Source of the DNA: CAXDRM01 sp963991775
GTDB lineage: Bacteria > Pseudomonadota > Alphaproteobacteria > Rickettsiales > JABIRX01
NCBI GenBank assembly: GCA_963991775.1
Contig: CAXDRM010000008.1
Location: forward strand, 1 to 27,579
Length of the DNA: 27,579 nt
Direction: 5' to 3'
Shown piece after piece: positions 6,856 to 16,204 of this stretch (within the stretch, counting starts at the first letter, position 1; every line of letters begins with the position of its first letter). The position numbers and the translations under genes were made by a program. The notes under the pieces are model-generated. The model worked only from the letters and a program-made list of their open reading frames with translations, searched no databases and was not told the origin of the DNA.

Positions 6856-7482
6856 ATGCTAATTGAAACAAGCAAAGATCCTATCCCCTATCAAACAGCT
6901 CTTCAACAAATGGAAGCATATGTTGCAGAAATAATCACAAATGATGCGCCAGATAAATTATGGTTACTCGAACATCCTGACACTTACACTATGGGAGTTA
7001 GTGGTAATGAAGCAGAGCTACTTAACCAAGAAGTAAATCTTATCAAAACAAATCGCGGTGGTAAAATTACCTATCATGGCCCAGGCATGCGCATCGCCTA
7101 TTTTATGTGTGACCTAAAAAGACGCAAAGCCTGTGATATTAAAAAATATGTTTATGATTTAGAAGAGGTAGTAATTCGTAGCCTACAAAGTTTGGGCATT
7201 ACAGCAGAACGCCGCGAACAACGTATTGGCTTATGGGTCATAAATGGTAAACAAGAAGATAAAATTGCAGCTATTGGGGTTAGAGCCCGCAAATGGGTGT
7301 GCTTCCATGGCTTTGCTTGTAATATTTCACCTGATTTAAGCAAATTTAATAATATCATTCCCTGTGGCATTAATGATGCTAATTACGGAGTAACTTCTTT
7401 AGAAAAACTTGGTATTAAACTTGCTTTTAATGAATTTGATGAGATATTAATCCAGAAATTTAAAGAAGTTTTTGGTGCTTAA
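6856..7482 (+). CDS. lipB: Octanoyl-[ACP]:protein N-octanoyltransferase LipB
   Basis: Moves octanoate from acyl carrier protein to the lipoyl domains of 2-oxoacid dehydrogenases, the first step of lipoate synthesis in the cytoplasm. The 208 residues match the family length. The substrate motif RGGKITYHGPGM is at 68-79. The catalytic lysine is in KIAAIGVRARKW (Lys136), and the acyl-thioester cysteine is Cys170 in IIPCGI. The HGFACNISPDL segment is also typical. The gene follows the inverted repeat pair B/C, and its 3' end overlaps lptD by 8-11 bases. The ATG at 6856 gives a normal LipB N-terminus. Confidence 0.95.
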   Translation: MLIETSKDPIPYQTALQQMEAYVAEIITNDAPDKLWLLEHPDTYTMGVSGNEAELLNQEVNLIKTNRGGKITYHGPGMRIAYFMCDLKRRKACDIKKYVYDLEEVVIRSLQSLGITAERREQRIGLWVINGKQEDKIAAIGVRARKWVCFHGFACNISPDLSKFNNIIPCGINDANYGVTSLEKLGIKLAFNEFDEILIQKFKEVFGA

Positions 7483-9586
7483 ATTTTTCTTCAGCTTTAT
7501 CTATTTATTGCTTAGCATTACTAAGCTACAAGCCAATGAATTAGAGCTTGATGCTGCAGAAATTTTCATTGATAAAAATCAAGATATCACCGCTACTGAA
7601 AATGTTAATGTTGATTATTTAGAACATAATCTAAAAGCTGAGTTCCTCAAATATTTTAAAAGCCAAGAAAAAATCACCGCACGCGAGCAAGTTAGATATT
7701 ATAATAATTTAACCAAAGAAAAATTACGTGCTATCGCTATCACTACCGATCGCGAATTTAACAATCTTAGCGCCGAAAACGTGCTTTATCGCTTAAGTGA
7801 CAATAGCACTATCATCGCCAAAAAAATCACTAAAAAAGATCATATTATCAAATTAAAAAATGGTTCTTTTACTACCTGTAGAATTTGCAATAAAGCAGGC
7901 AAGAAACTAATACCTCAATGGCGTATTTATGGCCATAAAATTACCCGAGATGAAAAACAACAAAATTTCTACTTCACCCATGCTTTTTTCAAAATATATG
8001 GTGTACCAATTTTATATTTACCCTTCTTTATCCATCCTACTGAAGATGTAAAAAAGCGTAGTGGCTTTCTGGCGCCAAGCTATGAATCTGATAGCGTGTT
8101 AAATAATCAATTTTCTTTACCTATTTTCATTAATTTAGCTAGTAATTATGATTTAACCTATACCCCAACTTTCTTTAGTAAAGGCAATGTACATCATGCA
8201 GCAGATTTTAGATATTTAGATGAAAAAACTAACTTAGAATTAAACACAAATTTTGTGCGTGAAAATAGTGAATTTAAAGAAAGATTAGTAGCTGAAGGGA
8301 TCAACCCGAGCCTAGGTAATAATAGCAAATGGTTTGCCAGCCTAGAAAGTAATACACGACTTAAAAATAATTATAATTTAGAAAGTAATATTTTTGCAGT
8401 ATCAGATAGAGCCTATCTAGAACGTTTTCAAAGAGATTTTCGTGAATTTTATAGCTCTAATGTGAACCTTAATAAATTCTCAGAAACTCAAGAATTTCAT
8501 GGTGAAATTAATCATTTTCATGAATTTGATAATGCTGCAGCTGATAGTTTTGAACTACCTAATATAGTTTTCAAAAAAGATTTAAAACTTAAAAAATATC
8601 AGCTCAAATATAATTATGCTCTAGATTATAATCATGTAAAAAGTGACGCAAATGCTGCGCGTGATCGTCTTGCTTTTAGCGACTTTCTGGGTAAACGCAC
8701 AATATTAAAAAATGGTGTAATCCTAGATTATGGCTTAAGTAATAATTTAGTGGTTTACAATAATGATTCTGCTAGCAATCAAGCTATCAAACCACGTTAT
8801 ATCCCTGAATTAAAATTTGCAGCTAAACAGCCACTACTTAATCGCAGTAAATTTGGTAAATTTTTACTTACCCCTGAGGTAAAAGCTGTCATTGCTCCAA
8901 AAAATCTTAATTCGGAGCAAATTAGCAATTTTGATGGAGCAACTACTAATCTAAATTATAGTAATGTATTAACTGATCGTAAAATCTCAGGCTATGATTT
9001 AGTTGAACAAGGCACCAGAATTAGCTATGGTTTTAATAAATTCTTTAGTAATAATTGGTTTGATTTTGAAAATTTCTTTGGCCAAAACTACTATTTTAAC
9101 GAACAAACTAATCTAGAGCGAGTTAGCGGCCTGCAAGAAGAATTCTCTGATTTAGTAGGACGCGCCCAATTAGAATTTTTTGATAAATTGCGCCTCAGCT
9201 ATAATTACAAGTTAAAAGAAGAAAATTTTATTCCTTATCATAACCAATATAATTTAAGCTATCTTGGCGATAAATTAAGCAGTAATTTTGCTTTCACTAA
9301 TTACAAATATAATATACTTGATCCACAAGAAAATCGCGTTTCATATCTTAATTCTAGCGTTACATTACGACCAAATGAGCGCTACGAAATTACTCTTAGA
9401 AATCAGCGTAATCTTTTAAGTAGAGCAATTGATCCAAATAGCGGTTCAGTTCGTTCTGCCCTTGATTTAAGAATTAAAGGTGATTGTGTAGATTATTTAG
9501 TGACGGTAGCTAGAAACAACATCAATACTGAAAATAACAATTCTGATTTAGCTTTTACTTTTAATTTTGTCATTGCTGATTTTTAA
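7472..9586 (+). CDS. lptD: LPS-assembly outer membrane protein LptD
   Basis: Outer membrane barrel that places lipopolysaccharide on the cell surface with LptE. The 704 residues start with a signal peptide (hydrophobic 4-19, cleavage near LQA-NE). An OstA/LptA-like beta-jellyroll follows (about 22-130; LDAAEIFIDKNQDITATENV). The conserved plug/barrel region includes YGVPILYLPFFIHP and KRSGFLAPSYESDS, and the remainder is long beta-rich barrel ending in FNFVIADF. Only three cysteines are seen (136, 139, 672), whereas E. coli LptD has four forming two disulfides. Translation can start at TTG 7472 or GTG 7475; both overlap the lipB stop. Its 3' end overlaps the convergent nagZ-like gene by 17 bases. 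The gene implies that this organism exports LPS or a related glycolipid. Confidence 0.93.
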   Translation: MVLKFFFSFIYLLLSITKLQANELELDAAEIFIDKNQDITATENVNVDYLEHNLKAEFLKYFKSQEKITAREQVRYYNNLTKEKLRAIAITTDREFNNLSAENVLYRLSDNSTIIAKKITKKDHIIKLKNGSFTTCRICNKAGKKLIPQWRIYGHKITRDEKQQNFYFTHAFFKIYGVPILYLPFFIHPTEDVKKRSGFLAPSYESDSVLNNQFSLPIFINLASNYDLTYTPTFFSKGNVHHAADFRYLDEKTNLELNTNFVRENSEFKERLVAEGINPSLGNNSKWFASLESNTRLKNNYNLESNIFAVSDRAYLERFQRDFREFYSSNVNLNKFSETQEFHGEINHFHEFDNAAADSFELPNIVFKKDLKLKKYQLKYNYALDYNHVKSDANAARDRLAFSDFLGKRTILKNGVILDYGLSNNLVVYNNDSASNQAIKPRYIPELKFAAKQPLLNRSKFGKFLLTPEVKAVIAPKNLNSEQISNFDGATTNLNYSNVLTDRKISGYDLVEQGTRISYGFNKFFSNNWFDFENFFGQNYYFNEQTNLERVSGLQEEFSDLVGRAQLEFFDKLRLSYNYKLKEENFIPYHNQYNLSYLGDKLSSNFAFTNYKYNILDPQENRVSYLNSSVTLRPNERYEITLRNQRNLLSRAIDPNSGSVRSALDLRIKGDCVDYLVTVARNNINTENNNSDLAFTFNFVIADF

Positions 9587-10676
9587 GCAAACCTAACTCT
9601 TGAAGACGTTGATTAAAAGCCACTAAACGCTCTTCAGGAATAGCTTTTATTGCAGTTATGGTATGTATATAAGGCAGATAGTTTGGAATAATTATATCTA
9701 TATTATTTGCCAAAATTACATTTACTCTTTCCTCATAATCATAATCGGCTAAGGCTTCCATATTAAGCGCATCAGAAAACAACAAACCATTAAAACCAAT
9801 ATCATTTTTGATCAGATCAATAATTTCTGGTGACATAGAAGCCGGCAATTTAGTAAGGTTAGTATAGGTAGCATGCCCAACCATCATAAAATTTGTATAT
9901 TCTCTAAGCTCTCTAAAAGGCTTAAAATCTTTAGTTTGCAACTCTGTTAAACTTGCTGCAATAATAGCCTCTGTATCATGCGAATCAGTAAAACCTCTAC
10001 CAATACCCGGAGCATGTTTTAAAGAAACCATAATGCCTTCTGCCTGCATGGCTTGCATAAATTCTTTAGCTAAAGCTGTAACTATTTCTGGATCTGCACT
10101 GTAAGATCTCTCATCTGTTGCTGCCCAACTAATTTCTTGATTATCAGCTGCAATATTATGTTTAAAAAAGATTAGATCTGCCATTGGAGCAAAATTAATA
10201 TCAAAATCTAAATCTTTTAGAATTTTAGCAGTAAATCTGGCATCCTGATATAATTCTGCTCGAGCTTTAGCTAAATCTTTTTCTGCTAAATCACCATAAT
10301 ATACAGCCTTTTTTACTAGCTTTTCTGGGTCGGCAATAATTTTTTTAAGACGATCAACTCTACCTCCTTCTTGATCAATAGTGATATATATTTTGCGTTC
10401 TGGAAAAATAGAGCGTAAATCTTTAACAAGTTTTTTTACTTGGCGCTCACTAGAAATATTATAGCCAAAAATTATAAAGCCGAAGGGATTAGCTTTACGA
10501 AATAATTTTTTTTCATATTCCGTAATTTCTTTACCTTTAATGTTAAAAATAACCGGAGTTACTAAATCATATTGCGCTAGATAATGTTTCTGAGCTTTTT
10601 GATATAAGAAATAAACAACTAAAATGCTAAGTAGCAATAGTAAGCTGCAAAGAATTTTGACCAGCAATTTAAACAT
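9570..10676 (-). CDS. nagZ: Membrane-anchored glycoside hydrolase family 3, NagZ-like
   Basis: Likely beta-N-acetylglucosaminidase acting on peptidoglycan-derived muropeptides. The 368 residues contain a GH3 N-terminal barrel: FGFIIFGYNI, ITIDQEGGRV (98-107), NFAPMADL, the KH pair in KHAPGIGRG (220-228), the Asp-Ser-His dyad (231-233), and the nucleophile Asp302 in SDALNM. NagZ proteins normally read PGHG where this one has PGIG. Unlike typical cytoplasmic NagZ, it has a hydrophobic helix at about 5-25, so it is probably anchored to the inner membrane with the barrel in the periplasm (inference). The start codon overlaps the mutL stop as TAATG, so translation is probably coupled. It is convergent with lptD. 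Confidence 0.85.
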   Translation of the reverse strand: MFKLLVKILCSLLLLLSILVVYFLYQKAQKHYLAQYDLVTPVIFNIKGKEITEYEKKLFRKANPFGFIIFGYNISSERQVKKLVKDLRSIFPERKIYITIDQEGGRVDRLKKIIADPEKLVKKAVYYGDLAEKDLAKARAELYQDARFTAKILKDLDFDINFAPMADLIFFKHNIAADNQEISWAATDERSYSADPEIVTALAKEFMQAMQAEGIMVSLKHAPGIGRGFTDSHDTEAIIAASLTELQTKDFKPFRELREYTNFMMVGHATYTNLTKLPASMSPEIIDLIKNDIGFNGLLFSDALNMEALADYDYEERVNVILANNIDIIIPNYLPYIHTITAIKAIPEERLVAFNQRLQELGLLKNQQ

Positions 10677-12517
10677 TAGGTTCGATCAAATAATTTTTCT
10701 AAATCAGATTTTTTTAGCTCAACATATGTGGGACGACCATGATTACATTGCCCAGAAAATGGTGTAGCTTCCATATCACGCAAAATTTGGTTCATCTCAG
10801 CAAGATTTAAGATACGTCCTGCTCTTACTGAATTACGACAAGCATGATTGCCAAAAAACTCAGTAAATTTTTCAGATAAATTCAAACTCTCACCATATTC
10901 TACTAAATTATCGGCTAAATCTTTAATAAAGCCTTTAATATCTATTTCTTTAAAAACTTCAGGACTTTCTTTAAGCTGAATTCCTTTAGCACCAAATTGC
11001 TCAAATATTACCCCATATTTTTTTAGCAAATCTTGGGCGTTGATTAATGCTTCTAAGGCTTCTTCACTTAATTCAACAATCTCTGCAAATAAATGCTGTT
11101 GTGTGGGAATAGTTTTATCTGCCAAAGCTTTTTTAATTCTTTCATAAGTAATACGCTCATGTGCAGCATGTTGATCAACTAAAATTAAACCATCTTTAGT
11201 TTGCGCTACAATATAGGTTTTATGTAATTGCGCGACCGCACTACCTAAAGGATAATCCGCATAGGTTTCATCCATTGCCTCAAGCTGTTTATTGCTTGGC
11301 GCAAAATCAGCCAAAACTGCACTAGCATCTGCTGCATTTGCTTCACTTTCTGCTATGTAAGCAAAATCACTTTGTGCTGCAAAAGATCTTTGCATTTGAG
11401 TCTGGCTGGGTCTGGTTGCTTGAAAATTACTATTAGCCGCAAAATTACTTTTTGTCGGAAGACTTACTTGCTCTGTTGGTAGATTTTTTTGAAAAGCAGC
11501 AACTGCTTGTTCTGCTGTACTAGTTGCGGCTTTAAAACCCGCTCCTTTTAGAGCATTTTTTAATGAGCTAACTAACATATTACGTAATTTTTGCGCATCC
11601 CTAAAGCGAATCTCAGTTTTAGCAGGATGCACATTCACATCTATCTCACTATGCGGCAAATTAATAAATAATACTGCCAAGGGATAACGATTACCTGCCA
11701 GATAATCTTGATAAGCAACTTTTAAACTAGCATAGATTAATTTATCTTTTACTGGACGCTCATTCACAAAGAAAAATTGCTGCGCATTATTAGCACGGCT
11801 AAAAGTAGGCAAAGAAATAAAGCCACTAAATTGATAATCTTCTAGCTGAGTATTAAGCTCAACTGCATTAGTCATAAATTCTTTACCCATAATTCTAGAA
11901 ATGCGCTCAGCCTTATTTTCTGCTGGATAATGCAAATATTCCTTACCATCAATATGTAGATTAAAAGCAACTTCTGGATTAGTTAGAGCAATTTTTTTTA
12001 CAATCTCAATAATTTGCGTATTTTCTGCTCGCTCACTTTTTAAAAATTTTAAACGAGCCGGTGTTGCAAAAAATAAATCACGAATCGTAACTAAAGTGCC
12101 TTGATTAAGATTAGCTTCTTTTAATTCAGCCATCTCGCCACCAGCAACATTAATTTGATAGGCTTGCTCAGCATTATGTGCTTTTGAGGTTAAAGTTAGA
12201 CGAGCCACAGCCGCAATAGAAGCCAAGCCTTCACCACGAAAACCCATAGTTTTTATATCGAGTAAATTTTGTCCAGCAATTTTAGAAGTAGCATGACGTT
12301 TTAAAGCAAGTGGTAAATCTTCTTTAGCAATACCTAAACCATTATCTCTTATTTGGATTAAATTTCTGCCGCCAGCTTCAGTTACTATCTCAATGTTAGT
12401 GGCGCTAGCATCTAAAGAATTTTCAACCAACTCTTTCACTACTGATGCAGGTCGTTCAATAACCTCACCTGCTGCAATTCTACTAATTAAAATATCTGAT
12501 AATTCACGAATTCTCAC
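10676..12517 (-). CDS. mutL: DNA mismatch repair protein MutL
   Basis: Links MutS mismatch recognition to downstream repair. The N-terminal GHKL ATPase shows VVKELVENSLDAS, DNGLGI, GFRGEGLASI and GTLVTIRDLFFATPAR. After a low-complexity Ala/Gln/Ser linker, the C-terminal domain has DQHAAHERITYE, which matches the endonuclease motif DQHA(X2)E(X4)E, and a CNHGRPT site near the end (usually CPHGRP). The start is placed at GTG 12517, giving a 613-residue protein that opens with the family-typical RIRELSDILISRIAAGEV and has AGG correctly spaced upstream. A longer frame exists to 12559, but it would run through the promoter at 12541-12570. The nagZ-like gene follows with a TAATG overlap. Confidence 0.95.
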   Translation of the reverse strand: MRIRELSDILISRIAAGEVIERPASVVKELVENSLDASATNIEIVTEAGGRNLIQIRDNGLGIAKEDLPLALKRHATSKIAGQNLLDIKTMGFRGEGLASIAAVARLTLTSKAHNAEQAYQINVAGGEMAELKEANLNQGTLVTIRDLFFATPARLKFLKSERAENTQIIEIVKKIALTNPEVAFNLHIDGKEYLHYPAENKAERISRIMGKEFMTNAVELNTQLEDYQFSGFISLPTFSRANNAQQFFFVNERPVKDKLIYASLKVAYQDYLAGNRYPLAVLFINLPHSEIDVNVHPAKTEIRFRDAQKLRNMLVSSLKNALKGAGFKAATSTAEQAVAAFQKNLPTEQVSLPTKSNFAANSNFQATRPSQTQMQRSFAAQSDFAYIAESEANAADASAVLADFAPSNKQLEAMDETYADYPLGSAVAQLHKTYIVAQTKDGLILVDQHAAHERITYERIKKALADKTIPTQQHLFAEIVELSEEALEALINAQDLLKKYGVIFEQFGAKGIQLKESPEVFKEIDIKGFIKDLADNLVEYGESLNLSEKFTEFFGNHACRNSVRAGRILNLAEMNQILRDMEATPFSGQCNHGRPTYVELKKSDLEKLFDRT

Positions 12518-12540
12518 TTTACCTAATGCCCTACAATGCT

Positions 12541-12570
12541 TTGACAAATTGATGAGCAACAGAGTATAAT
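12541..12570 (+). promoter_or_regulatory. Consensus sigma-70-type promoter
   Basis: TTGACA (12541-12546) and TATAAT (12565-12570) are separated by 18 bases. Both hexamers match the sigma-70 consensus exactly, the only such case I found in the window. Transcription would start near 12577, about 18 bases ahead of the ATG at 12595, and would read the 79-residue gene and the fused oxidoreductase. Confidence 0.8.
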
Positions 12571-12594
12571 ATTTACCTTAAAATACAAATAACT

Positions 12595-12834
12595 ATGACT
12601 GAAAAAACTGAAAATAATTTTAAAAGCGGCGAACAAGAAATTTCACTAACTGATATCTTGCAAGCACATGATATTTTAATTTCTATCTTGCTAGGTAAAA
12701 CTTTAGCTAAATATGACAAGCCTGCTTTAGCTATTGCACAAATGCTACAAATGGTTGAAATGCAAGAAATTAATGATAATGCTAAGGCGCATATTAAATT
12801 ATTACTTAAGCCTCTGGAAGAATCTCTTAAATAA
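12595..12834 (+). CDS. Small helical protein of unknown function
   Basis: I do not recognise this 79-residue protein. It is hydrophilic at the start and then mostly helix-forming, with several Met, Leu, Ile and Lys and no signal peptide, membrane segment or cysteine. A perfect consensus promoter lies just upstream. Its TAA stop overlaps the ATG of the next gene as TAATG, so it is almost certainly translated and coupled to the large oxidoreductase. A role as partner or assembly factor for that enzyme is inferred from position only. Confidence 0.7.
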   Translation: MTEKTENNFKSGEQEISLTDILQAHDILISILLGKTLAKYDKPALAIAQMLQMVEMQEINDNAKAHIKLLLKPLEESLK

Positions 12835-15800
12835 TGCAACTCGGTTTCAACCTCAATTTTGCTGATTTACATGATAATGTCGGTTTCACAAAAATTGATG
12901 AAATTTTTCTTAAATATCTAAAAACAGCAGATAGTGATTTAGCTGCTAGATTAATTAATGCACGCCAGAACTTGCCTTGCTCTCTTGAAGAAAGCAATTT
13001 AATTATTGCGCTTGCACCATATTTACAAGATTTTTTAGCTAAATTATTTGCACAAGAAAAACCTCTTACTGAACTTAAAAATAAACAAAAAAAAATCCAA
13101 CAGATTCTTGATTGCAAAAGGTTATTTGTACAAAGAAAAGCGCTCAAAACCCATAAAAATACTGAGTGGCAAGATTTTGATTATAAGGCTGCGCAGCAAG
13201 AAATTTGTCAAATTACTGGGCAGGATTTTTCAACAGAGAATTTTGCCAGCTATATTGTAGCGCAGCTTGAAGCAAAATCTGACATAGCAGATATTTTTGG
13301 CAAATATGCTGCCTGGGCGGTACTTAGTGAAGCTGGCCGCAAAACTCATCATGGCTCACAACTTTTTCAAAATCCGCATAAATTAGATTATGCTAATTTA
13401 ATTGCCACTGAAACCGACAATGTAGCAGAATATAATGAGCATAAATTTTCTGCAGATAAATTACGTAAACGTGAAGGTTTTGACTTAACTGACCCTGGCG
13501 TATCTTTTGAGAAAGCAAGTAGTGAGGCACATTACTGCATTTATTGCCATGAAAGAGGCAAAGATTCTTGCTCAAAAGGTCTGAAAGAAAAAAACGGAGA
13601 ATTTAAAAATTCTGTGCATGATATTAATTTAGCTGGCTGCCCTTTAGAAGAAAAAATCTCCGAGATGAATCTATTGCGTAGCCAAGGTTATATTCTTGGG
13701 GCACTTGCCACTGCTATGATTGATAATCCTTTACTTGCTGCTACAGGTGAACGCATCTGCAATGATTGCATGAAATCTTGTATCTACCAAATGCAAGAAC
13801 CGGTAAATATTCCTCAAATTGAAACAGAAAATTTACGCCAAATTTTAGCTCTAGATTATGGTTTTGAAATCTATGCCTTACTAGCTAGTTGGAATCCATT
13901 AAATTTTGCACGCCCCTTATCCAAACAAAATACTAATCATAAAATTCTAGTTGTAGGACAAGGACCAGCAGGCTTTAATTTAGCCTATCATCTTTTACAA
14001 GAAGGACATCAAGTTACAGCAATTGATGGTTTAAAAATCGAACCGTTAGAAAAAAATTTTTCTAGTGATGATTTTGCACCAATTAAAGATGTTGCATCTG
14101 AGATTTTCGAGAATTTAGGTGAAAGAATCTCTTACGGTTTTGGTGGTGTAGCTGAATATGGTATTACGGTACGTTGGAATAAAAATTATCTTTCTTTAAT
14201 TAGAATTATTTTGGAACGTCATAAAAATTACCAGCTTTTTGGTGGCGTTAGATTTGGTAGTCAAATCACCAGAGAAATTGCCTTTAAGCAATTAGGCTTT
14301 AGCCATATTGCCCTATGTATGGGTGCTGGTAGCCCCAATATTGTTCCACTAAAAAATAATTTAAGTAATGGGGTGCGCAAAGCTTCCGACTTTTTGATGA
14401 ATCTACAATTAAGCGGTGCTTTTAAAACAGATAGCTTAGCCAATTTACAAATTCGTTTACCAGCCTTGGTAATTGGTGGAGGTCTTACCGCTATTGATAC
14501 TGCTACAGAAATACTTGCTTATTATCCGTTACAAATTGAAAAATTTTTGCAAAATTATGAAGAGCTTATAAAAAATTCTGCTGAGGCTACAATACGCCAA
14601 AATTGGACTAAGCAAGAAGCAGAAATTGCTGATGAGTTTATCGCACATGCTAAAGAGCTGCGCACTGAACGCAAAAAAAATAATCCAGATATTAATGGTT
14701 TAATCAAAAAATGGGGCGGGGTTAAATTGGTTTACCGTAAAAAATTAATAGATTCACCAGCCTACCGGCTTAATCATGAAGAAGTTGAAAAAGCTTTCGA
14801 AGAAGGCTTAGTTTTTGCTGAAGAACTTACTCCCAAAGAAGTACTACTCGATCAATATGATAGCGCTAAAGCTTTAACTCTGAACAATAAGGATAAAGCT
14901 AGCATCACTTTGCCAGCGCGCAGCATTTTAATTGCAGCAGGTACCAAACCAAATACTGTGTTAGCGCGCGAAGATCAACAAATCGAAACTTCTGAATTAT
15001 ATTTCAAAGCTCTTGATGAACAAGGTAGAGAAAAAATTCTTAGCACTAATTGTAAAGCAACTGAGCAAAGTTTTATTACCCACCGTGAAGAGAGTGGACA
15101 AGCAATTAGTTTTTTTGGTGATATGCATCCTTCCTTTGCTGGTAATGTCGTAAAAGCTATGGCTTCAGCAAAAACTGGCTATCCAGAAATAAATCATGAA
15201 CTTAGTAAAATTAAACCTCTAGATAATCAGTGTGATCTTGCTGATTTATTAAAAGCTAAATTAGTAGAAGTAAAACGCCTAACCCCTAATATTGTTGAGG
15301 TAATTGTTAAAGCTCCGCTTGCTGCACGTGAATTTAAACCTGGCCAATTTTATCGTTTCCAAAATTTTGAACAAACTGCCATAAATAAAAATGGCAAAAA
15401 ATTAACCATTGAACCTCTAGCTTTAACTGGTGCTGCCGTTGATTTAGATAAAGGCTTAGTGAGTATGATTGTTTTAGAAATGGGCGGCTCTTCTAATTTA
15501 TGCGCTAAACTTAAAGCAGGTGAAGAAGTAGTATTAATGGGTCCTACTGGTACGCCAACCGAAATTTACCGCGATAAAACTATATTACTAGCTGGTGGAG
15601 GATTAGGTAATGCCGTATTATTTTCAATTGGTAAAGCTTATCGCGCTTTAGGTAGTAAGGTACTTTATTTTGCTGGTTATAAAAAAGCTATAGATCGTTA
15701 TAAAACTGCTGAGATTGAAGCTGCAGCTGATGTAGTAATTTACACTTGTGATGAGCAAACTAACTGGCAAACTAACCGCCCTCAGGATAAAGTTTTTACC

Positions 15801-16199
15801 GGTAATATTATTGAAGCAATGGAGGCTTATGCTAGTGGCAAGCTAAGAGAATGTGTCGTTGATTTTGCTAAAACTGAGCATGTAATTGCCATTGGTAGTG
15901 ATCGTATGATGCGTGCTATTAAAGAAGCAAAAAATAATATTTTAGCTAAATATTTTGCTAAAACTCCCACCGCAGTCGCTAGTATTAATTCACCAATGCA
16001 ATGTATGATGAAAGAAATTTGCGCACAATGTTTACAAAAACATATCGATCCAGTGACCAAAAAAGAATATTTTGTTTATTCATGTTTTAACCAAGATCAA
16101 AATATGGATGCGGTGGATTTTACTCATTTAGAAACTAGACTTAAACAAAATTCACTAACTGAAAAATTAACAGCTGAGTGGTTAGCGCAGAATTTATAA
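12834..16199 (+). CDS. Fused GltD/NfnB-like and PyrK/NfnA-like flavin Fe-S oxidoreductase
   Basis: A 1121-residue fusion. Residues 1-230 are unassigned. Cys235, 238 and 246, Cys269, and Cys309, 312 and 316 (GERICNDCMKSC) look like Fe-S cluster ligands of the type found at the N-terminus of GltD-like proteins. A GltD-like flavin and pyridine-nucleotide module follows, with GQGPAG at 375-380 and GGGLTAID at 548-555. From about 805, a ferredoxin-reductase-like module shows the flavin segment FKPGQFYRF, the NAD(P) loop GGGLGNAV at 921-928, and a C-terminal PyrK-like 2Fe-2S set (Cys1057, 1063, 1066, 1084). The order resembles the two subunits of NADH-dependent ferredoxin:NADP oxidoreductase or sulfide dehydrogenase joined into one chain. 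The true acceptor is unknown. It is cytoplasmic and is coupled to the 79-residue gene by TAATG. Confidence 0.85.
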   Translation: MQLGFNLNFADLHDNVGFTKIDEIFLKYLKTADSDLAARLINARQNLPCSLEESNLIIALAPYLQDFLAKLFAQEKPLTELKNKQKKIQQILDCKRLFVQRKALKTHKNTEWQDFDYKAAQQEICQITGQDFSTENFASYIVAQLEAKSDIADIFGKYAAWAVLSEAGRKTHHGSQLFQNPHKLDYANLIATETDNVAEYNEHKFSADKLRKREGFDLTDPGVSFEKASSEAHYCIYCHERGKDSCSKGLKEKNGEFKNSVHDINLAGCPLEEKISEMNLLRSQGYILGALATAMIDNPLLAATGERICNDCMKSCIYQMQEPVNIPQIETENLRQILALDYGFEIYALLASWNPLNFARPLSKQNTNHKILVVGQGPAGFNLAYHLLQEGHQVTAIDGLKIEPLEKNFSSDDFAPIKDVASEIFENLGERISYGFGGVAEYGITVRWNKNYLSLIRIILERHKNYQLFGGVRFGSQITREIAFKQLGFSHIALCMGAGSPNIVPLKNNLSNGVRKASDFLMNLQLSGAFKTDSLANLQIRLPALVIGGGLTAIDTATEILAYYPLQIEKFLQNYEELIKNSAEATIRQNWTKQEAEIADEFIAHAKELRTERKKNNPDINGLIKKWGGVKLVYRKKLIDSPAYRLNHEEVEKAFEEGLVFAEELTPKEVLLDQYDSAKALTLNNKDKASITLPARSILIAAGTKPNTVLAREDQQIETSELYFKALDEQGREKILSTNCKATEQSFITHREESGQAISFFGDMHPSFAGNVVKAMASAKTGYPEINHELSKIKPLDNQCDLADLLKAKLVEVKRLTPNIVEVIVKAPLAAREFKPGQFYRFQNFEQTAINKNGKKLTIEPLALTGAAVDLDKGLVSMIVLEMGGSSNLCAKLKAGEEVVLMGPTGTPTEIYRDKTILLAGGGLGNAVLFSIGKAYRALGSKVLYFAGYKKAIDRYKTAEIEAAADVVIYTCDEQTNWQTNRPQDKVFTGNIIEAMEAYASGKLRECVVDFAKTEHVIAIGSDRMMRAIKEAKNNILAKYFAKTPTAVASINSPMQCMMKEICAQCLQKHIDPVTKKEYFVYSCFNQDQNMDAVDFTHLETRLKQNSLTEKLTAEWLAQNL

Positions 16200-16204
16200 T
16201 AACA

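Noticed and set aside
12518..12559. Upstream ATG for mutL
   Set aside because: The extra 14 residues are not MutL-like and would overlap the consensus promoter; GTG 12517 has a ribosome binding site and the standard N-terminus.
12827..13147. Minus-strand frame opposite the start of the fused oxidoreductase
   Set aside because: It has no recognisable features and contradicts the promoter and the TAATG coupling on the plus strand.
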